From contig OZ345352.1 of NCBI GenBank assembly GCA_977006965.1, positions 2,852,001 to 2,916,000 on the forward strand: a stretch of 64,000 nucleotides of DNA, read 5' to 3'. A model generated the notes under the pieces. It searched no databases. It was not told where the DNA came from and saw nothing but the letters and a program-made list of their open reading frames with translations. Both the position numbers and the translations under genes were made by a program. Positions 1-10,185 of the stretch are shown piece by piece. This stretch comes from Phymatolithon calcareum (lineage: Eukaryota; Rhodophyta; Florideophyceae; Hapalidiales). How positions within the stretch are numbered: the stretch's first letter is position 1; each line of letters opens with the position of its first letter.

Positions 1-760
1 CCGAGATCACACAAATATGCTAGTGAATGGAGAAATATTTTAGAAATCCTAGAGAAGTTCGTAATAGAGTAGCTGGACACAGGGGATCGAGTGCCCTTCT
101 GGAGGCAGATGTAGACACGCACATTGAAGCACCTCAACGAACAGCTAACAATCCACTCGTTTTAGAGGAAGAGAGACCAAATTTAGAAGCGAATTTTGAA
201 GCCCAAGTATACTCAAAGGCGGAATTTCTACCCTTGGAGAACCTTCTTCTCCTAAAATGCGTCGTTATTTGCCATTCAGGGCAACTTCCTTTTTCTCTTA
301 GCATTCTAAATTAGTCATGAACTGGGCTATATCGCACAGTGTAATAACTATTTCGTGACATTAGGATTGTATCGGTAATAATACTCGTATGTCCTTGTGC
401 AATGATCAAGCAAGACCGCTCCTCAAGCTTCTCGAAAATTGAATGGATCCTATTGTCATACTTCCCAGCGATCATACGGGATTTCGAAACTTTCTTTGAT
501 ATATTGTTATACTCTGTAAACGTTTCAACTTCGAGCCGACCTGAACTGCAAAGAACTTGGAAGTTTAGAATTGAACAAGTAATAGATAGAAGTGTCCAAA
601 GGCCAGGAATATGAGTTAAATTATGGGGACACGAAAGGAGAACGAAGAGGAAGTCCTGGAACTATACGGGAATGCCATTCCAGGAGAAATAGATGACATA
701 AATCGGTATAGCAATTGACAAGATCTAGATGGTCTATACGAAAAAAATAGGGGATCCTCA
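1..760. other. No gene recognised
   Basis: Only short frames without recognisable domains occur here. The right part lies just upstream of the non-LTR family A remnant and may hold eroded reverse transcriptase sequence, but I could not read conserved RT motifs in any frame. Confidence 0.5.
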
Positions 761-1219
761 ATGAGAGGCAATGAGAAAGAGGAGAACTGCCCCAAGTTTT
801 GGAACTCAGATATCGAAACGATGTGCAAACATCACAATCAAGTGCAAAATACAGAGGACGGAGCCTCGGCCTACGCGGTACACGGGGCTGACACCCACAT
901 CAAGCAAGTGGAAGTTGCGAGAAACGAAGCCGCTCGAGTCTCTACCGGTTGCTTGAAAGCCACAAAGATTTCGAGACTTCGGCTGCTTACTGGCATGAAG
1001 GCACTGTATGATTTTGGAGAACTGGAGGCTACCATGGTGATGGAAAAAGCGTTAAGATTGTCGCCGGACACCCCAGTTACAGGTGCAATGAACACTCGTG
1101 TGGCGAAACCGAAGAGTCAAGTGCCATCATGGCGCGAGACTAGTACCCAACAGCTCGCTGAAAAGGGAATTCTTGCGGTCCCGCGAGATGGATTCCACCC
1201 ACCCATAACGCATCTGTAG
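761..1219 (+). pseudogene. Family A non-LTR retrotransposon: region between RT and RNase H (5'-truncated copy)
   Basis: The 152-residue frame contains VARNEAARVSTGCLKATKI followed by RLRLLTGMKALYDFGELEAT. This resembles the segment that follows the RT domain in non-LTR retrotransposons of the RNase H-bearing clades (typically a run like QN.ALR..TG..). No RT catalytic motif is visible upstream, so the copy is 5'-truncated, as is usual after incomplete target-primed reverse transcription. The frame ends at a stop around 1217-1219. About 60 bases later the RNase H frame starts (1280) in the same orientation, so the two are probably parts of one former ORF2. Assignment rests on the motif and on the RNase H directly downstream; the exact clade is not assigned. 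Confidence 0.7.
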
Positions 1220-1390
1220 ACGCTTGGGGAATAGGGGAAGGACCGTTCGAAGAACAAGTAGTGCAGTTTTCTTACCCCTGTGTCAGCAAAGGATGGGGAA
1301 AAGGAAAAGAAACTAGCCGCAGAGGCTCTGATACTCGAGCGGGAAGTCATGCAACCAGCGGCCATTGAACTATGGACAGATGGCAGCGTT

Positions 1391-1687
1391 GGAGAAATAC
1401 CCACCGAGTTCATCCGCGATTTTCAAAATGACGAACGAGTCTCGGTGAACTGGGATGAAGGCTGGTACACCGCGACACTGAAGAAATTCGACCTATTGCA
1501 CCATCAAGACAGCCCGGTGGTGGCGAAGTTTTCGACTCGACACGGGAAACCACCGAATATTCTCCTTTTCTACGACGACGGTGACAAACATGCGTATGCC
1601 TCCACTCCAACCGTTTCCAAACAGCATGTGGTTCTTTGTGATGAGGATGGCAATATGCTAGACATGTATAGAACCATATCTGCTAAT
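1391..1687 (+). other. In-frame Tudor/Agenet-like insert inside the RNase H domain
   Basis: Between the first RNase H strand (DGSV) and the second (VGGAGILL) there are about 99 extra in-frame residues without a stop. The core reads ERVSVNWDEGWYTATL and, 24 residues on, LLFYDDGDKHAY. A tryptophan/GWY pair followed by YDDGD is the usual look of Tudor-like folds (Tudor, Agenet, PWWP relatives). No target duplication or inverted repeat is obvious at the edges. It could be a real domain of this element lineage or an in-frame insertion. The fold assignment is by eye only. Confidence 0.4.
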
Positions 1688-1944
1688 GTCGGCGGTGCAG
1701 GGATTTTGCTGATGAACGGAAACGAAATGGTGAAGGAATTGGCGCTGACGGTAGGAGCTGTTGGATCTTCATATGACGCCGAGGTCTATGCCGCTGCCCA
1801 TGCGTTCCAAGAAGTGTTGAAGATCCCATTCGCACCTGGAAGCACTATACGGTGGTTCACTGACAGTAGGAGCGCTATCGATGCTATTGACGGTGAACCG
1901 AGGGGATACGGGGAGATGATACGGAAACTTTGGGGCCTTATGGA

Positions 1945-2290
1945 CACGCTTGGTACCAATATTATTTTTATTGCAATTTATTGCAATAAATTGCAATAAA
2001 GTCTTAATTGCCCTGAGAGGTGCTTATTGCAATAGTTATTGCAAAAAGTAATGGCATATGATCGAAAATCAGGGTACACCCTTGCCCTCCTCTGCGCTGG
2101 CAAGATCGCTTAATGCGCGAGTGAAGACATGGCGCAGGAGGACCTGAATTAGATTTTGTTACTGCAATTGATATTGGAAGAATGGTAAGATATTGCAATT
2201 TCTATTGCCTTCAACCTTGCATTATTGGTATTGCAATTCCTATTGCATCATGTGCCCCAATAAATAACAATAATATTGGTACTATCCCTG
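1945..2290 (+). mobile_element. hAT-type MITE, copy 1 (346 bp)
   Basis: The element is flanked by a perfect 8-bp direct repeat CTTATGGA at 1937-1944 and 2291-2298, the target-site length of hAT transposons. The left terminus reads CACGCTTGGTACCAATATTA; the right terminus, reversed, begins CAGGGATAGTACCAATATTA, an imperfect inverted repeat with the CA.G start common in hAT. The interior is AT-rich with many TTGCAAT motifs near both ends and no coding capacity. It interrupts the RNase H domain of a family A retrotransposon. A second copy in inverted orientation lies at 19061-19394. Confidence 0.92.
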
Positions 2291-2777
2291 CTTATGGAGC
2301 AACTGATGTCCAAGGGTATCTTTGTCGAAGGCATTTGGATTCCTAGTCACTGTGGAATTCCAAGAAATGATGCTGCCGACGAATTAGCTCGAAAGGGTAT
2401 CTACGAATCTAACCTTCTGGACCACTAGAAAGGTCCCCTGACACTCGAAGCAGCAAGATCCATCATCAGGCCGCCTTCCAAATTCGATCCAGTCGTCTTT
2501 CCAACTCTTACAGAAGACCTTTCCGTATCATATAGACGAGCAGAGGTGATGCTGCACCAGCTGATTGGAGACTGCACCCCAGTCGTTGCCACTTTTCACC
2601 ACGGATGCAATATGGAAGTAATTCCGTACGATCCAGTGTGCAAGGCCTGTAATTCTAGTTCCAAGGAAACTACCGAACACCTAATCCTACGATGTAGTGG
2701 ACGTTCCGCCTCACGACGAAAAATATTGGCCGAGTGGGAAAAAGACTGTAGAAGAGGTATGCCGTGAGAGACCCCTA

Positions 2778-4723
2778 GTGTCTATTTTACGAACCCCCTC
2801 AATTGGCGAATTGAAAGCTCGAATAACTCCATAGAGCAAATTTGAAACAGATCGCTCACGCCATATTCGTAAAGCCTGGATCATCTTCTGTCCGAGGAGT
2901 ATCCACACTACTACCTTAAATTCGCTTCGTTCGGCGGTAGAAACGAAAATATGTTGGTCACGCAGAAGTACCAGACCTGCCATTCCAGGAGAAAAACACC
3001 AGCCGCGCGCGGTCGGTACATCAGTATACACCACGGCAGCATATGTAAGAGGTCTTGAAGAGTGCTCCAGACTATACGGAGCAATTTCGAAGCCAAAAAA
3101 GGTGAGTAATATGGTTCAGAATGTACTCGGGGAAAAAATCAATGGTCGCGCGAGCATGTTACATCTCATGAAATGGGTTCTGATTCGTCATCCATTGAAG
3201 AAGACTAAGATTAAGACAGTCCACATTGTCAAGTTCAAGGCAGAGAACGCTGACGATGACATTACAGACGCTGAAAAGCTTGAACCGAGCCAACATGGGC
3301 AAAGCGCAGTACCGCTCAGGCCTGCTTACAGTGTTCATTCTTGCCAATCTTCATCGCGAAACGCCTGTTTATCGTCTACAGTGCATACAAGCTTCGATAC
3401 AAGCTTCAGAAGCTCTAAAAGCCCTCTTCCGAGCACTCTCGCCTAAGTCTTACAAGGCCCTTGAGACCAAACATCGCCCCGGTAACTTGATGTCATCACG
3501 CCCGACTCCGAGACGAATACGTGCGCTGATTGGGTCCCAAGGTATAAGCGGAAGTTATATGTTCGTTTTAGAGACGATTTTACTCTCAGTTGTGGAAACT
3601 TCACACTCTAAACAGAGACTTCTTATTCGAGATTTGTGGTTTTGGACTTCATTCGAAGTACGATTGCGGGGTGACGATGTTTCCCCACGTTACCTGCGAA
3701 AAATTGCTGCTTGGACGTCCGCTAAGCTGAGAAGAAAGGGGCGATAGGAGACTACAGTGACAGAGCCTGTTAAGTTTTTCGAAATACTCGTCCTCATGGC
3801 AAAAGTTGAGTTCGGAGCTGAGAGCGCTTTCTGGAAGTCTACCAGGCCGAAGAAGTATCTCCCTGGCCCTTCTTCTTCCAAAACAGGCATGCCGGTGGCC
3901 GAATACCTCCGGTTGATTTCATTCAGAGAGCAATCAAGTGAATTAGGCGACATGTACTCTGCGCAGTACCGCTGGTCACCTCGTCAAGGTTATGTCGATC
4001 CCACGAATGACCACAGAAAGCACACTGTGTCAAAGAGATTTTGAAGGCGAGATGGCCCACGGAATGGCAGTTATGTGCTTTCCTATGGCCGCGTATGCCG
4101 GTATAAGGCGCATTGCATGTGTGGATTCATACTTAGTGAGTGCTGACTCTGCAGAGATTCAACAAGTGCGCCTATAGTTCATAGGGGCCATCTAACTCTT
4201 CTAGTGATTTTCTAGGTTGCTAGCTAGCTGTTATTCTCTGGTGACCATGCAGAGTGTCAGCAGCACATGACGCAGTGAAGGTTTTGTGAAGTGCCGGGAG
4301 GGCAAGTATTCAACAGCATTTGACAAGCGCATTACTTGTCGAGGTTCAGTCGCGCCAGAGCGTACATTTGCATTCGAGAGCAGTGTTGGACGCCACGTTA
4401 CCCCTAAGAAAAGTAAAAGGATGATTGTAGAGGTCCTGATGACTACTTTTGTTGTGCAAAACAACTGCAAGGTTTGAAAATGCAAGACCTCGACCATTGT
4501 GTTCTCACAATGTAATACGCTTGATAGTGCCACAATATACATTTGCGACATTTCTACTGTTAGGAACTGCTTCACTACGCATGTTGAAGACATCTATGAG
4601 CTTGGCACTGTTGATGCGCTTGATAGCGAGTAACTTTCATGAGCAAAAAATTAAACGAATCTCTTCCATCAATTGAGGGAAAAGTGCCCCTCAATTGCAG
4701 GAAAATTTCCGTAAAATAGACAC
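2778..4723 (+). mobile_element. TA-flanked inverted-repeat DNA element, copy 1 (about 1.95 kb)
   Basis: The ends are inverted repeats GTGTCTATTTTACG and GTAAAATAGACAC, flanked by TA on both sides (2776-2777, 4724-4725). A TA target duplication fits Tc1/mariner-like and some other DDE transposons; the flanks CTAG/CTAG could also mean a 4-bp target. Just inside each end lie sequences derived from the palindrome CCTCAATTGAGG. The interior carries broken coding sequence on the plus strand (roughly 2930-3300) that matches the minus strand of copy 2 (58386-60338) and, more distantly, the element at 31787-34156. I cannot name the transposase. The element sits in the 3' coding end of a family A retrotransposon; the undisrupted site can be seen at about 16995-17010 in the second family A copy. 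Confidence 0.88.
3049..3446 (+). pseudogene. Remnant of the TA-element protein (function unknown)
   Basis: The plus-strand reading gives a segment with LEECSRLYGAISKPKKVS followed by MVQNVLGEKINGRASML and KKTKIKTVHIVKFKAENADD. The inverted copy at 59792-60178 encodes nearly the same protein (ECSRLCGAISNSKKVS and KIKTVRIVNVKAENA). The element at 31787-34156 has a diverged version with ECSRLSG and MKTLKVINVKPGNATVD. Three related copies with coding-type similarity indicate a former protein, most likely the transposase. Frames are broken, and no DDE triad could be placed. Confidence 0.5.
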
Positions 4724-4726
4724 TAG

Positions 4727-4835
4727 CCGTACTCAAATTTCTGAACAATGAGATGCTGTTGCAAAACAGTTCTAGACGCTTACCATAAGTTTGAGCGGTC
4801 TTTCCGCAATAAAGAAAGAAAGAAAATACAGAGGA
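4727..4835 (+). other. 3' end of family A retrotransposon with AATAAA and GAAA repeats
   Basis: After the TA element the family A 3' sequence resumes and ends with AATAAA (4808-4813) running into a short GAAA-type simple repeat (to about 4826). The other family A copy ends in the same way at about 17079-17100, which marks this as the conserved 3' terminus used in target-primed integration. Confidence 0.75.
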
Positions 4836-5224
4836 GGCCGGGAAGCGAAATGCTGTAGAGCAATGCAGATTTTGGACAATAGAACGAATCGAAGGCGTTA
4901 ACAAGCATGTATAGAGAATATTGAACGAAAGGATGGGTCTATGGCAATAGAATATATCTGTCGAATGCATAAAGTGAGCATCCGAAAAACTTCTCCGTCT
5001 CAGTTGACGGTATTTTCTGCATTTGATTGGAGATTTAAAAGCTCGAAAAGGTTTTAATTAAGAACAATGAATAGATATTTGGAAAAGTGAGCTTGTGTTC
5101 AGGGCCAGGAGTATTCCAACACCAAAATTAAAAATGATTCTTTCTGCAGTTAGAACGAAAATATAGTACAAGAACTGCAAAATGTTGGATGTGAAGACGC
5201 GCAAGATTGAGCACTGTCTTCGTT
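4836..5224. other. No gene recognised
   Basis: This is AT-rich sequence between the family A tail and the gypsy relic. No frame with recognisable content was found. Confidence 0.5.
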
Positions 5225-6231
5225 AAGTTTCTCCCTGGCGGAAAGCACAAGGCACGGCGAAGTTGTGACAATTATAGAGTCTGGCATTAAATCGTCAATC
5301 ATTCGGAGAGACCGCATGATTACTTAGCAGTATGAAAATTGAAAAATGTACTAACACCTGCTTTTGAAAATATTCGTTTTATATACCAGTACTATAGTCG
5401 CCACATGAAACAGGGGAAGATTCCTTTCTTCAACCTAACCTAAACTGCTTAAAAACTCAGCCACGCACAAGACCAAATACACTCACAGTGTCTCATCGAC
5501 TGTAAGTTCTCTAATGTCGAATGCATTCGTGGTGGTTTCGTTTCGGCCTTGGCGAATCGGCTTCAATCCGGTTTAACAAAGTTTTCTTAAGAGTTGAGCA
5601 TAGCCATGTGATTTCTCGATGCGTAAAGAGACCACGCTGATTGCCTAGAAACAAAGATGAGAGGGTGGGATGCACAAAAACTCCCCCCCCCCGAGACTTG
5701 GCAGCACACCCCAATGCTATCCACGCCAGGGCCGTAAATACCGTTCTGCTATGCAAGTTCGCAGAAGTGCCTGATTGAAGTTTTGGAAACTCTCGGAGCC
5801 GTCTTGCCTGATCAACATACACGTGCACCATGATTATTACAATCATAACACAATGGAATGCCTATCGTTCTCGTAGGATCAAAGAAAATCAATTAATAGT
5901 CTAAAATTGTAAGGGAGAGCGAAAGCAGTTACGGCGAGATAGCAACGTAAGAAAATCAACACCCGATATGCAGCAATGTTACCATTTAAATTATAGCACG
6001 ACCATACAATATGAGTTCAATTTCCCATAATATCAAAATGTTGGAATCCGATATTGATTTGAAACATGTGCTATATTGCTACACATAGGCTCCTGATTTA
6101 CTGACGAAACGCTTAGTTTTGGGGCAGGTCTCAAATATTCACTACAGGAGAGAAAAAAAGGTAATCATTAAGGGATGGCACGATTAAGGGGTTTGATAGT
6201 GGAAGGATGACACGTTTCGAAAGTTGGACGT
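5225..6231 (-). repeat. Gypsy LTR (3' LTR on the minus strand), with internal insertion
   Basis: It aligns by eye with 8110-8561, apart from an extra block at about 5340-5765. It is also related to the LTR-like sequence at 30860-31196. Ends are approximate. Confidence 0.5.
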
Positions 6232-6639
6232 CATATTGATGGAGTTAGAAGTGGTTACATTCCGTACGCTGAACCCAAACAGGTGCAAAGTGCTAGAGTA
6301 CTGGAAAAGACACATTTTGCACTGACGCAGAAGAAGGGGCGCTCCTGAACTTACAAATAGCGCTCTGCAGAAGTATCATAAAGTAGAAGGAGGCAACCAA
6401 TCCAAGATGATTAACTGCCAAGCTAGACCGCAAATAAGAGGACTTATCAGAAATCCCGTTCTCCTCGGACAAAAATCTTTTTAGTTGTTGATATTTCTTC
6501 ACTGAAAACTTGAGCACTGAACGCTCAAGAAGCACTCATGAAACGTTTTTGGGACTTTGGGACTCTCCCATGTGTTCTCGCTTTCAGGATTGCCTTTTCT
6601 GCTTAACAAATTACTGCAATTCTCCTTGTCGCTTACGGT

Positions 6640-8045
6640 GCGCATGAATCTGTTCAACTTCTTATTCTGAGTCGCTGTCGGCGAAAATGAGTGCCGGCTC
6701 CGGGTGACTATATGGCTTGCACGAACAGCTCTATTAAGCTTACGTGAAAATTATAATGGACGCCACGACGTTTCATTTGTGCAGAAATGTCAAATTTGAG
6801 TGCGACATCTTTGATTTTCTGTTGATGACGAACGATTCGTCGTTCCTTGCGGTATCCCACCTTCCAGAGAGAATGGTTTTTGATCAAAGCCATAAATTGC
6901 CGTTGACTGAAAACATATGAGTGAAACGAGACTTGTTCCCGTATTGGGCCATCAGACGATTCTGCTTCTGGATATTTTGTCCATGGACTTGGTCATATCC
7001 CGTATTTCTCTAAGGAATGTAGTTACGGCGGGATTTTTCTAAGAGAGAGTCTGAATTGAATGGTTTTTAGAATGATACTGTAATTCAAATGAAAAGGATT
7101 ATGGGTACTAGTGCTATGAATGGCAGAATTGTAAGTCACGTCAAAGTAAAGTAATTATAGTCCCAGTTGTCTTTCCTGAAGTATAGAGAGGCTCTTATTC
7201 TTTCCTAAATCTTCCCATTGGCTACTCCAGAATGTCTATGATCCGTGAGTGTTATATGGTGTAGTTTTCAATCGATTGTGAAACTGGTGTTCCAGAATTC
7301 TGTCATGAAGACCGTGTCCACGTCAGAAATAATTTTCTGTGAGAGCCCGTGGTTTCTGTAGATTTATTCTTTGAATACCTCGGCTACTTGAACAGCTTCC
7401 ACGTTCTATGGAATCGGTATGGAAGGACTAGTCCTCAAAAATTGTCAATAACGCTAAACACAGTTCGACGGCCATTTGGTCACCGATTTCTTTCTTTGAT
7501 GCCGCCGTGACTACGATGATGGTTTGGTCGGTTTCGATAGTTTGGAATACTGGAGCTGAATTAGCCATCTTTTATAGGGCTCGAAAGGGGTGTTCCGCGT
7601 CTTTGGTCCACACGAATGGATTATACTTTGTAATTTTCAACAGAAGTTATAGTATTTTAAAAAATTCCTTTGTGAAACGGCCGTACTAGTTCACGAGTCT
7701 TGGAAGTATTCTACGTCTCGCTTAGAGATCTGTGTTGGCGAATCATCTATAGCTCGGACTTCTGTGGATTGATTTCCGCGCAAAGAGTCACAGGATGAAC
7801 TGAAGGAAGTCTACTTCTTGGTCTCCAGAGCAACATTTCGATAAGTTAGTATTGTGCTTTTCAAGCATTTACGTATATCTTCTAGGTGGTCTTTCCATGT
7901 ATCACTATAGATGAATGTGTCTTCGAAGTATACTGTGATGAAATTATCTAGTTATTGGGAAAACATGTGTCTCATTAGTGACATAAATGTGACCGAGAGC
8001 ATTGGATAACCTAAACGGAAGGACCTGAAATTCGAAGTGTCCATA
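6640..8045 (-). pseudogene. Ty3/gypsy pol remnant (RT, RNase H, integrase C-terminal part)
   Basis: Minus-strand reading from about 8045 downwards gives VYGHFEFQVLPFRLSNA (RT motif before the active site), then LDNFITVYFEDTFIYSDTW (7919-7930 encodes YFED in place of the usual YxDD), KDHLEDIRKCLKSTIL, and FTKEFFKIL from the RT-RNase H junction. Near 7500-7600 follow FRAL...KMANSAPVFQTI and IIVVTAASKKEIGD, the start of RNase H. Around 7000-7200 YNSAIHSTSTHNPFHLNYS resembles the end of the gypsy integrase core. Many stops and frameshifts separate these pieces. RT motif order and identity are clear; gag and protease are not visible. Confidence 0.72.
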
Positions 8046-8109
8046 CACTGTCCGAAAAGCCTTGAGAGCAATAGATTCGACGTTAAGAGTGGAAGTTAAA
8101 CGCTCAGAT

Positions 8110-8561
8110 TGGCACATAGGTAGTGATCGGGTTGTCTCTTGGAGGAAATCTCAGGGCGCAACGAAGTTGTGGCATTTATAGAGTCTAACATTAGATCAAA
8201 AAGGATTACGGAGACAAAACGGTGACTTATCAGTATGACAATTGGATCAATAGTAGTTTCGGGAAACTTTCGAAGCCTTCCTGTCTGATTATCGTACACG
8301 ATTACATGTGCATCATGATCATTTCAATTATAACGCCGTTGACAGGGTTTCATACTCGAGGTTCTTGGCTAATATATTAATAGTCTAGAACGCTAAGGGA
8401 AAATCGAAGCAGTTGTGAAGGGTTAACAACGGCGCATTTTGCGAAAGGTCCCAAAATGCACTAATGGAGAGAAAAGCGTTATATTTCAGGTGATGACACG
8501 TGTAAGAGGTTGACAGTAGAGTCATCACACGTGTAAGACGTTGGACGCCACATCAAGGCTG
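8110..8561 (-). repeat. Gypsy LTR (5' LTR on the minus strand)
   Basis: It is homologous to the left repeat at 5225-6231. It contains a GATGACACGTGTAAGA motif that recurs about 35 bases later as TCATCACACGTGTAAGACG. The right end, GTTGGACGCCACA, also terminates the LTR-like sequence at 30860-31196. Confidence 0.5.
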
Positions 8562-9687
8562 ATTTGGTGATGTCCGTTCCTTAGGTTAATTTTCATAAAA
8601 TACTCGGCGGCAGATTGTTGGTACAGAAAATTCTTTATACTTGAAAGCCGATAGCTGATCTTGATAGTAGGGCGGTTAGGAGCTTGATATTCTACGCAAG
8701 GCGCATAGTTCCACCTTTGTCACTGACGACTAGAACAGTTGCCACCTGCCAGCTGATACTTGGGCGGATAAAACTTTGCTCTCTATGCTCATCAAGTTGC
8801 TTCTGTAACTCTTGTAGCCCAGCAGTAGACCTTAGGTACAATCCTTTCTTCTACGGGGCGCAATCTTCGTTTATATGAATAGAATAATCATGAGCGCGCT
8901 TTAGTTGCAGTCCGACGAATACCTTAGCGCTGTTCTCGATATATCTAGTGTCCTAACAGCCGCACTTGTACATCACAGCCAGATTGCGCATTGAAATCGA
9001 ATGTTTGTCCACTTCAATCGACTAGTCCTGGAGCGAACGCACTGCGCCTTGTTCCTCATGGGGAACGCCAGCTCTCACCGTATAGTGTGCCGCACAGGTC
9101 GCAATAAGGATTGAAATACCTGTCTGAGCAGCAGTACGTACTGTAATATGAGTCGGATCCGCAATGAAGTATTGATATTGCATATTTCAATATATCGCAG
9201 TTCAACTATATTGCGAGGAACCTCTGAAGACCGAGAACGAAGCAATGCAGGAGATGGAGAGATAATTAAAATTAGAGATAAATGACAGAATAAATGATAG
9301 TGCGATCCCATATTCTTTGACAATTTGACAGTAGTACACGAGAAGCTGCTCTTGTATTGGCGAACCCTGGTGTTGGGGATTTCTAAAATAAAAACTTGCA
9401 ATTTCCCCGTCATCATTATTCTGATGCAGTTACATCAACGCTTCATGTGTAGAAAAAAATAAAAAGTTTGTGGTTCTCCGAGCTCTCACTTTGCGATGGC
9501 GATCCTTTACGAATATAGACATGTCCAATACTAAGCAAAGAGAAGGCAAGAAAGACAGGCTGAAGTTTTATTTGACTATTCCAAATACGCTGGTGAAGAC
9601 GGTGGAGAACTGAAAGTTCCAAATGGAGTCCATTCCAATTCGGCAAAGGATGCTCCTCGGCTTGCTCGGAGGTCCACCACACAAAGG
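8562..9687. other. No gene recognised; contains 3' flank of the C2H2 gene
   Basis: No convincing coding sequence was found. The minus-strand AATAAA at 9567-9572 lies about 115 bases beyond the stop of the C2H2 gene and could be its polyadenylation signal. Confidence 0.4.
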
Positions 9688-10185
9688 TTACTGTGCTGCA
9701 TGTGAAGTTGGAGGACTCTTGCTTGAACGACTGGGGTTCAAAATGATATCGTTTTGGTGAATGGAATTCATGTGCTTTCTCAAATGGGACCGCTGCTTAA
9801 ACTGGTAGTTGCAGAGTCCACAAGCATGTTTTCTCTCGTTCTTGTGCACATTGGAGATATGACGTGTGAGACCGTCTCTAAATGCAAATGTTTTCCCACA
9901 AAGAGGACATAGCTTGTTCCTTTTCTTGTCATGCACTGAACGAACATGCTTGTTCAGGTTTCCCCGTTCCTTGAAAGTCAGTTCGCACAGTGTGCATTGA
10001 AACGGCTTGGTTGATGATGGGTCTTTACGGCCCGGAAGACCGGATGCACTTCTCGCTGGTGAGAAAGCTGAAGGATTCAGAATAAAATTGAGATCTGACT
10101 TCTTCGGGGCATCCATATCTGGGCGCTGCTCCGGTTTCAACGACTTGTGCATGAGACTAGATCCTTTCTTGCTGTATATGTACAA
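9688..10185 (-). CDS. Three-finger C2H2 zinc-finger protein
   Basis: The 165-residue frame is intact and has no visible intron. Three tandem C2H2 fingers lie at residues 64-85 (C64, C67, H80, H85), 93-114 (C93, C96, H109, H114) and 122-143 (C122, C125, H138, H143). Each has the spacing C-X2-C-X12-H-X4-H. The linkers are not the TGEKP type; they read DKKRNKL and KNERKHA. The N-terminal 60 residues are basic and Pro/Ser-rich with no domain I know. Such proteins are usually nuclear and bind DNA, so a transcription-factor role is likely but the target is unknown. The first Met (residue 1) is used here; Met12 is an alternative start. It is one of the few undamaged genes in the window. Confidence 0.85.
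   Translation of the reverse strand: MYIYSKKGSSLMHKSLKPEQRPDMDAPKKSDLNFILNPSAFSPARSASGLPGRKDPSSTKPFQCTLCELTFKERGNLNKHVRSVHDKKRNKLCPLCGKTFAFRDGLTRHISNVHKNERKHACGLCNYQFKQRSHLRKHMNSIHQNDIILNPSRSSKSPPTSHAAQ

Larger units (their letters stand above)
1280..2767 (+). pseudogene. Family A non-LTR retrotransposon: RNase H and C-terminal zinc-binding region, split by a MITE
   Basis: RNase H would remove the RNA template during retrotransposition. The frame 1280-1999 shows LWTDGSV (Asp34), YDAEVYAAA (Glu168) and WFTDSRSAI (Asp195), the catalytic carboxylates of type I RNase H. A segment of about 99 residues interrupts the fold between DGSV and VGGAG (separate entry). The reading then runs into a MITE at 1945. 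Beyond it the domain resumes near 2300 with GIWIPSHCGIPRNDAADEL, the His and final Asp motifs. Removing the MITE and one copy of its 8-bp target duplication makes the frame continuous across the site. A TAG stop follows near 2427. The C-terminal part (2546-2767) has the Cys/His pattern CKAC...HLILRC typical of the tail of such elements. The coding end is cut again by the TA element at 2778. A second, uninterrupted 3' end lies at 16660-17100. Confidence 0.85.
5225..8561 (-). mobile_element. Degenerate Ty3/gypsy LTR retrotransposon
   Basis: Two diverged direct repeats frame the region (about 5225-6231 and 8110-8561). Shared stretches include GAAGTTGTG followed by TTATAGAGTCT, CCTGATCAACATACACGTGC versus CTGATTATCGTACACG, and a common end TTGGACG(C/T)CA. 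Between them the minus strand carries gypsy RT, RNase H and integrase remnants in that order. There is almost no space between the right repeat and the RT, so gag and protease have been lost. The left LTR holds about 400 extra bases (roughly 5340-5765), including a run of about ten C residues near 5683. Strong LTR divergence and many stops mark an old copy. Confidence 0.7.

Noticed and set aside
4385-4400. GTGTTGGACGCCACG inside the TA elements, like the gypsy LTR end
   Set aside because: No flanking LTR similarity was found, and it is shared by both element copies, so it is probably coincidence.
4231-4593. Minus-strand frame also present at 58516-58878
   Set aside because: It is shared only because both lie in copies of the TA element. 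It runs opposite to the element's coding remnant and has no motif.
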